Of a stretch of DNA of 6,996 nucleotides, positions 5,594-6,996 are shown piece by piece; position 1 is the stretch's first letter, and every line of letters starts with the position of its first letter. Origin of the DNA: AC-32 sp035473395 (GTDB lineage: Bacteria > Actinomycetota > Thermoleophilia > Gaiellales > Gaiellaceae); NCBI GenBank assembly GCA_035473395.1, contig DATIOF010000063.1:1-6996 (forward strand). The letters are read 5' to 3'. The notes beneath the pieces are model-generated. The model saw nothing but the letters and a program-made list of their open reading frames with translations, was not told the origin of the DNA and made no database searches. The position numbers and the translations under genes are program-made.

Positions 5594-6355
5594 GTGAGGC
5601 TGCTCGTGCTCGGCGCGCGGCAGACCGGCCTGCTCGCGGCCGCCCGTGCGCGCGGCTGCCACGTGATCGCGGTCGACCGCGACCCGCGAGCGCCCGGCTT
5701 CCGGCTGGCCCACCGGCGCGCGATCCTCGAGCTCGACGACGAGGTCGCGCTCGAGCGCCTCGCCGACACGGATCGCGTCGACGGCGTCGTCGGCAGCGGC
5801 GCGACGACCGCGATCGCGGCGCGCGTGGCAGCCCGCTTCCGGCTCCCGCATCCGATTTCACCCGAGACCGGCGTGCTCGTCACCTCGCGCCTGCGCCAGC
5901 GCGCGCGGCTCGCGGAAGCTCGCGTCCCGCAGACGCGCTGGGCCGTCCTGCACGGCGACGCCGAGCCGGGCTTCCCGGCGGTGATCGGCCCGCTCGACCG
6001 CAAGGGCCGGCGGCTCGCCGAGGAGGCTCCGGGTGGAGCCGAGGTGACAGTCACCGGCTGGTCGACCGACGGCGCCTTCACGCCGCTGCTCGGGAGTGGC
6101 GTCGCAGCGAGGCTCGCGGCCCGCGCCGCCGAGGCGCTCGGCGTCGAGCACGGGCTCACCTCGACGCGTCTGCGGCTCGGCCTCGACGGCCCGCGCGTCG
6201 TCGAGCTGCGCACCGACGTGAGCGACCGCGAGGTCGAGCTCTGCCGGCTGCTGATCGGGATCGACGTGCACGCGCTGGTGCTCGACGCGGCTCTCGGGCG
6301 GCCCGCGGCGGCCGAGTACGTACGCTTCGGCACCGCCGATGCCCAAGTCGCCTGA
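5594..6355 (+). CDS. Degenerate ATP-grasp-like protein (pre-ATP-grasp domain plus eroded catalytic core)
   Basis: A 253-residue protein (256 if GTG 5585 is used). Residues 1-90 form a pre-ATP-grasp Rossmann-like domain: LLVLGARQTGLLAAARARG, VIAVDRDPRAPGF, then GVVGSGATTAIAARVA. The remainder lines up by eye with the full ATP-grasp protein encoded at 133-1344: RLRQRARLAEARVP with its RRMRAAFEKRKV helix, PAVIGPLDRKGRR with PVVVKPVDGSAQR, AEVTVTGW with DEFTVNGF, and RVVELRTDVSDREVELCRLL with PWAIEVGARLGGGKDAELAKL. Lys106 becomes Arg99, Lys146 becomes Gly132, the glycine-rich segment and lid of about 35 residues are missing, Arg274 becomes Asp208, and the C-terminal domain is absent. Only the Glu204 equivalent of metal ligand Glu270 persists. 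Loss of ATP-dependent ligase activity is inferred. It is followed 3 bp later by the membrane-protein gene, probably in one operon. Confidence 0.7.
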   Translation: MRLLVLGARQTGLLAAARARGCHVIAVDRDPRAPGFRLAHRRAILELDDEVALERLADTDRVDGVVGSGATTAIAARVAARFRLPHPISPETGVLVTSRLRQRARLAEARVPQTRWAVLHGDAEPGFPAVIGPLDRKGRRLAEEAPGGAEVTVTGWSTDGAFTPLLGSGVAARLAARAAEALGVEHGLTSTRLRLGLDGPRVVELRTDVSDREVELCRLLIGIDVHALVLDAALGRPAAAEYVRFGTADAQVA

Positions 6356-6358
6356 CCA

Positions 6359-6996
6359 GTGAGAAACCGGTACATCCGGCTCGCGGGGACACTCGCCGTC
6401 ACCGGCCTCTGCACGGCCTACCTGGTCTGGAAGATCGACCTCTCGCGGACGCTGCACATCCTGGCGCACGCGAACCTCGGCTACTTCCTGGGCGCGGTCG
6501 CGATCATGATCGGCACGGTCTGGCCGATGGCCTGGCGCTGGCAGCGGTTGCTCGCCGTGCGCGGGATCCACGAAGCGCTTTCGTGGCTGACGCGCGCGTA
6601 TTTCGTCGCCTACACCGCCGGCCAGCTGCTTCCTACGGCGGTCGGCGGCGACGCGGTGCGGATCTACGAGACCGCCCGCAGGCACCCCGGCGAGGGCGGG
6701 CCGGTCGCGGGCTCGGTGCTGCTCGAGCGGGCGCTCGGCGGCGCGGCCACGCTCGCGCTCGCAGCGGTCGGCTTCGTGCTCGCACTCGGTCACTACAACG
6801 TCGGCGCCTACCTCTGGATCGAAGGCTTCTTCGTGCTCGGAACGATCGTGCTCGCGGTCGCGCTCTTCTCGCGCCGGGCCCGGCCGCTGCTGGCGAAGAC
6901 GGTGCCGCTGCTGCGCCTGATCCGGGTCGAGCGCCCGATCCGCGCGGCCTACGAAGGCATCCACGCCTACCGCGACCACCCACAGCTGCTGCTCGG
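6359..6996 (+). CDS. LPG_synthase_TM / UPF0104 (AglD-like) integral membrane protein, N-terminal part (runs off right edge)
   Basis: The first 212 codons of a gene open to the window edge. It starts at GTG 6359, 3 bp after the upstream stop. The translation begins MRNRYIRLAGTLAVTGLCTA. Hydrophobic segments lie at about residues 8-24, 40-58, 118-143 and 151-170. Diagnostic is the AYFVAYTAGQLLPTAVGGDA region (80-99) followed by VRIYETARR and GSVLLERALGG (118-128). This matches the conserved QLLP-x-x-x-GGD-x-x-R and LLERxxG pattern of the lysylphosphatidylglycerol synthase transmembrane/flippase-like family. Members act in the cytoplasmic membrane on lipid-linked or polyprenyl-linked substrates, as in MprF's flippase part or AglD-type proteins. 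Standalone copies are common in actinobacteria and mostly uncharacterised. Whether a catalytic C-terminal domain follows cannot be seen. No Shine-Dalgarno is evident, consistent with coupling to the upstream gene. Confidence 0.82.
   Translation, partial: MRNRYIRLAGTLAVTGLCTAYLVWKIDLSRTLHILAHANLGYFLGAVAIMIGTVWPMAWRWQRLLAVRGIHEALSWLTRAYFVAYTAGQLLPTAVGGDAVRIYETARRHPGEGGPVAGSVLLERALGGAATLALAAVGFVLALGHYNVGAYLWIEGFFVLGTIVLAVALFSRRARPLLAKTVPLLRLIRVERPIRAAYEGIHAYRDHPQLLL

Noticed and set aside
5570..5851. Upstream in-frame extension of the eIF2B-like gene to 5851.
   Set aside because: It runs antisense to the pre-ATP-grasp domain of the divergent gene and past a good -10 box; the family N-terminus fits the GTG at 5569.
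4602..5861. A 419-codon minus-strand open frame overlapping the eIF2B-like gene in another frame.
   Set aside because: Arg/Gly-rich shadow sequence; the 4706-5569 frame has family motifs throughout.
5858..6979. A 373-codon minus-strand open frame over the degenerate ATP-grasp and membrane-protein genes.
   Set aside because: The translation is charged and repetitive without recognisable motifs, and the plus strand carries a pre-ATP-grasp domain and the LPG_synthase_TM pattern.

Overview
The window is 6996 bp of very GC-rich, gene-dense bacterial chromosome. GC-dominated third codon positions, frequent GTG starts, a TTG start, 0-4 bp gene junctions and TAnnnT-type -10 boxes placed just upstream of start codons all suggest a high-GC actinobacterium. 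The overall style is compatible with Thermoleophilia (Solirubrobacterales or Gaiellales), but that placement is an inference; no rRNA or other phylogenetic marker is present. No mobile element, CRISPR array, tRNA or rRNA was seen, and no gene-free stretch exceeds about 50 bp.

Layout. (1) Positions 1-2208, minus strand: a tightly packed operon read right to left, encoding an extended SDR (NAD-dependent epimerase/RmlD-like reductase), a full-length ATP-grasp ligase and the start of a family 4 glycosyltransferase that runs off the left edge. The junctions are TAG/ATG directly abutting and a 4-bp TTGA overlap. The set resembles part of a cell-surface glycan or glycoconjugate locus. (2) Positions 2143-4720, plus strand: a small basic lipoprotein of unknown function whose 5' end overlaps the divergent SDR gene by 66 bp, then a TetR-family repressor translationally coupled (GTGA overlap) to a DHA2/EmrB-type MFS drug exporter. 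The last two look like a classic autoregulated efflux unit. (3) Positions 4706-5569, minus strand: an eIF2B alpha/beta/delta-like protein related to MtnA and ribose-1,5-bisphosphate isomerase, overlapping the MFS gene tail-to-tail by 15 bp. (4) Positions 5594 to the end, plus strand: a short protein that reads as a degenerate ATP-grasp paralogue, followed 3 bp later by the start of a multispanning LPG_synthase_TM (UPF0104/AglD-like) membrane protein that runs off the right edge.

The observations most worth a second look are these. Four non-operonic starts each have a TAnnnT -10-like hexamer ending 6-8 nt upstream, which points to leaderless transcription and helps fix the starts. The divergent SDR/lipoprotein pair places each gene's putative promoter inside the other's coding sequence. 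The second ATP-grasp protein has lost the nucleotide-binding lysines and the lid segment while keeping the surrounding fold, and it is paired with a lipid/glycan-type membrane protein. The eIF2B-like protein has Ser where the catalytic Cys of the isomerases is expected. I see no clear signature of a wholly new multi-gene system; the degenerate ATP-grasp/LPG_synthase_TM pair is the nearest candidate.
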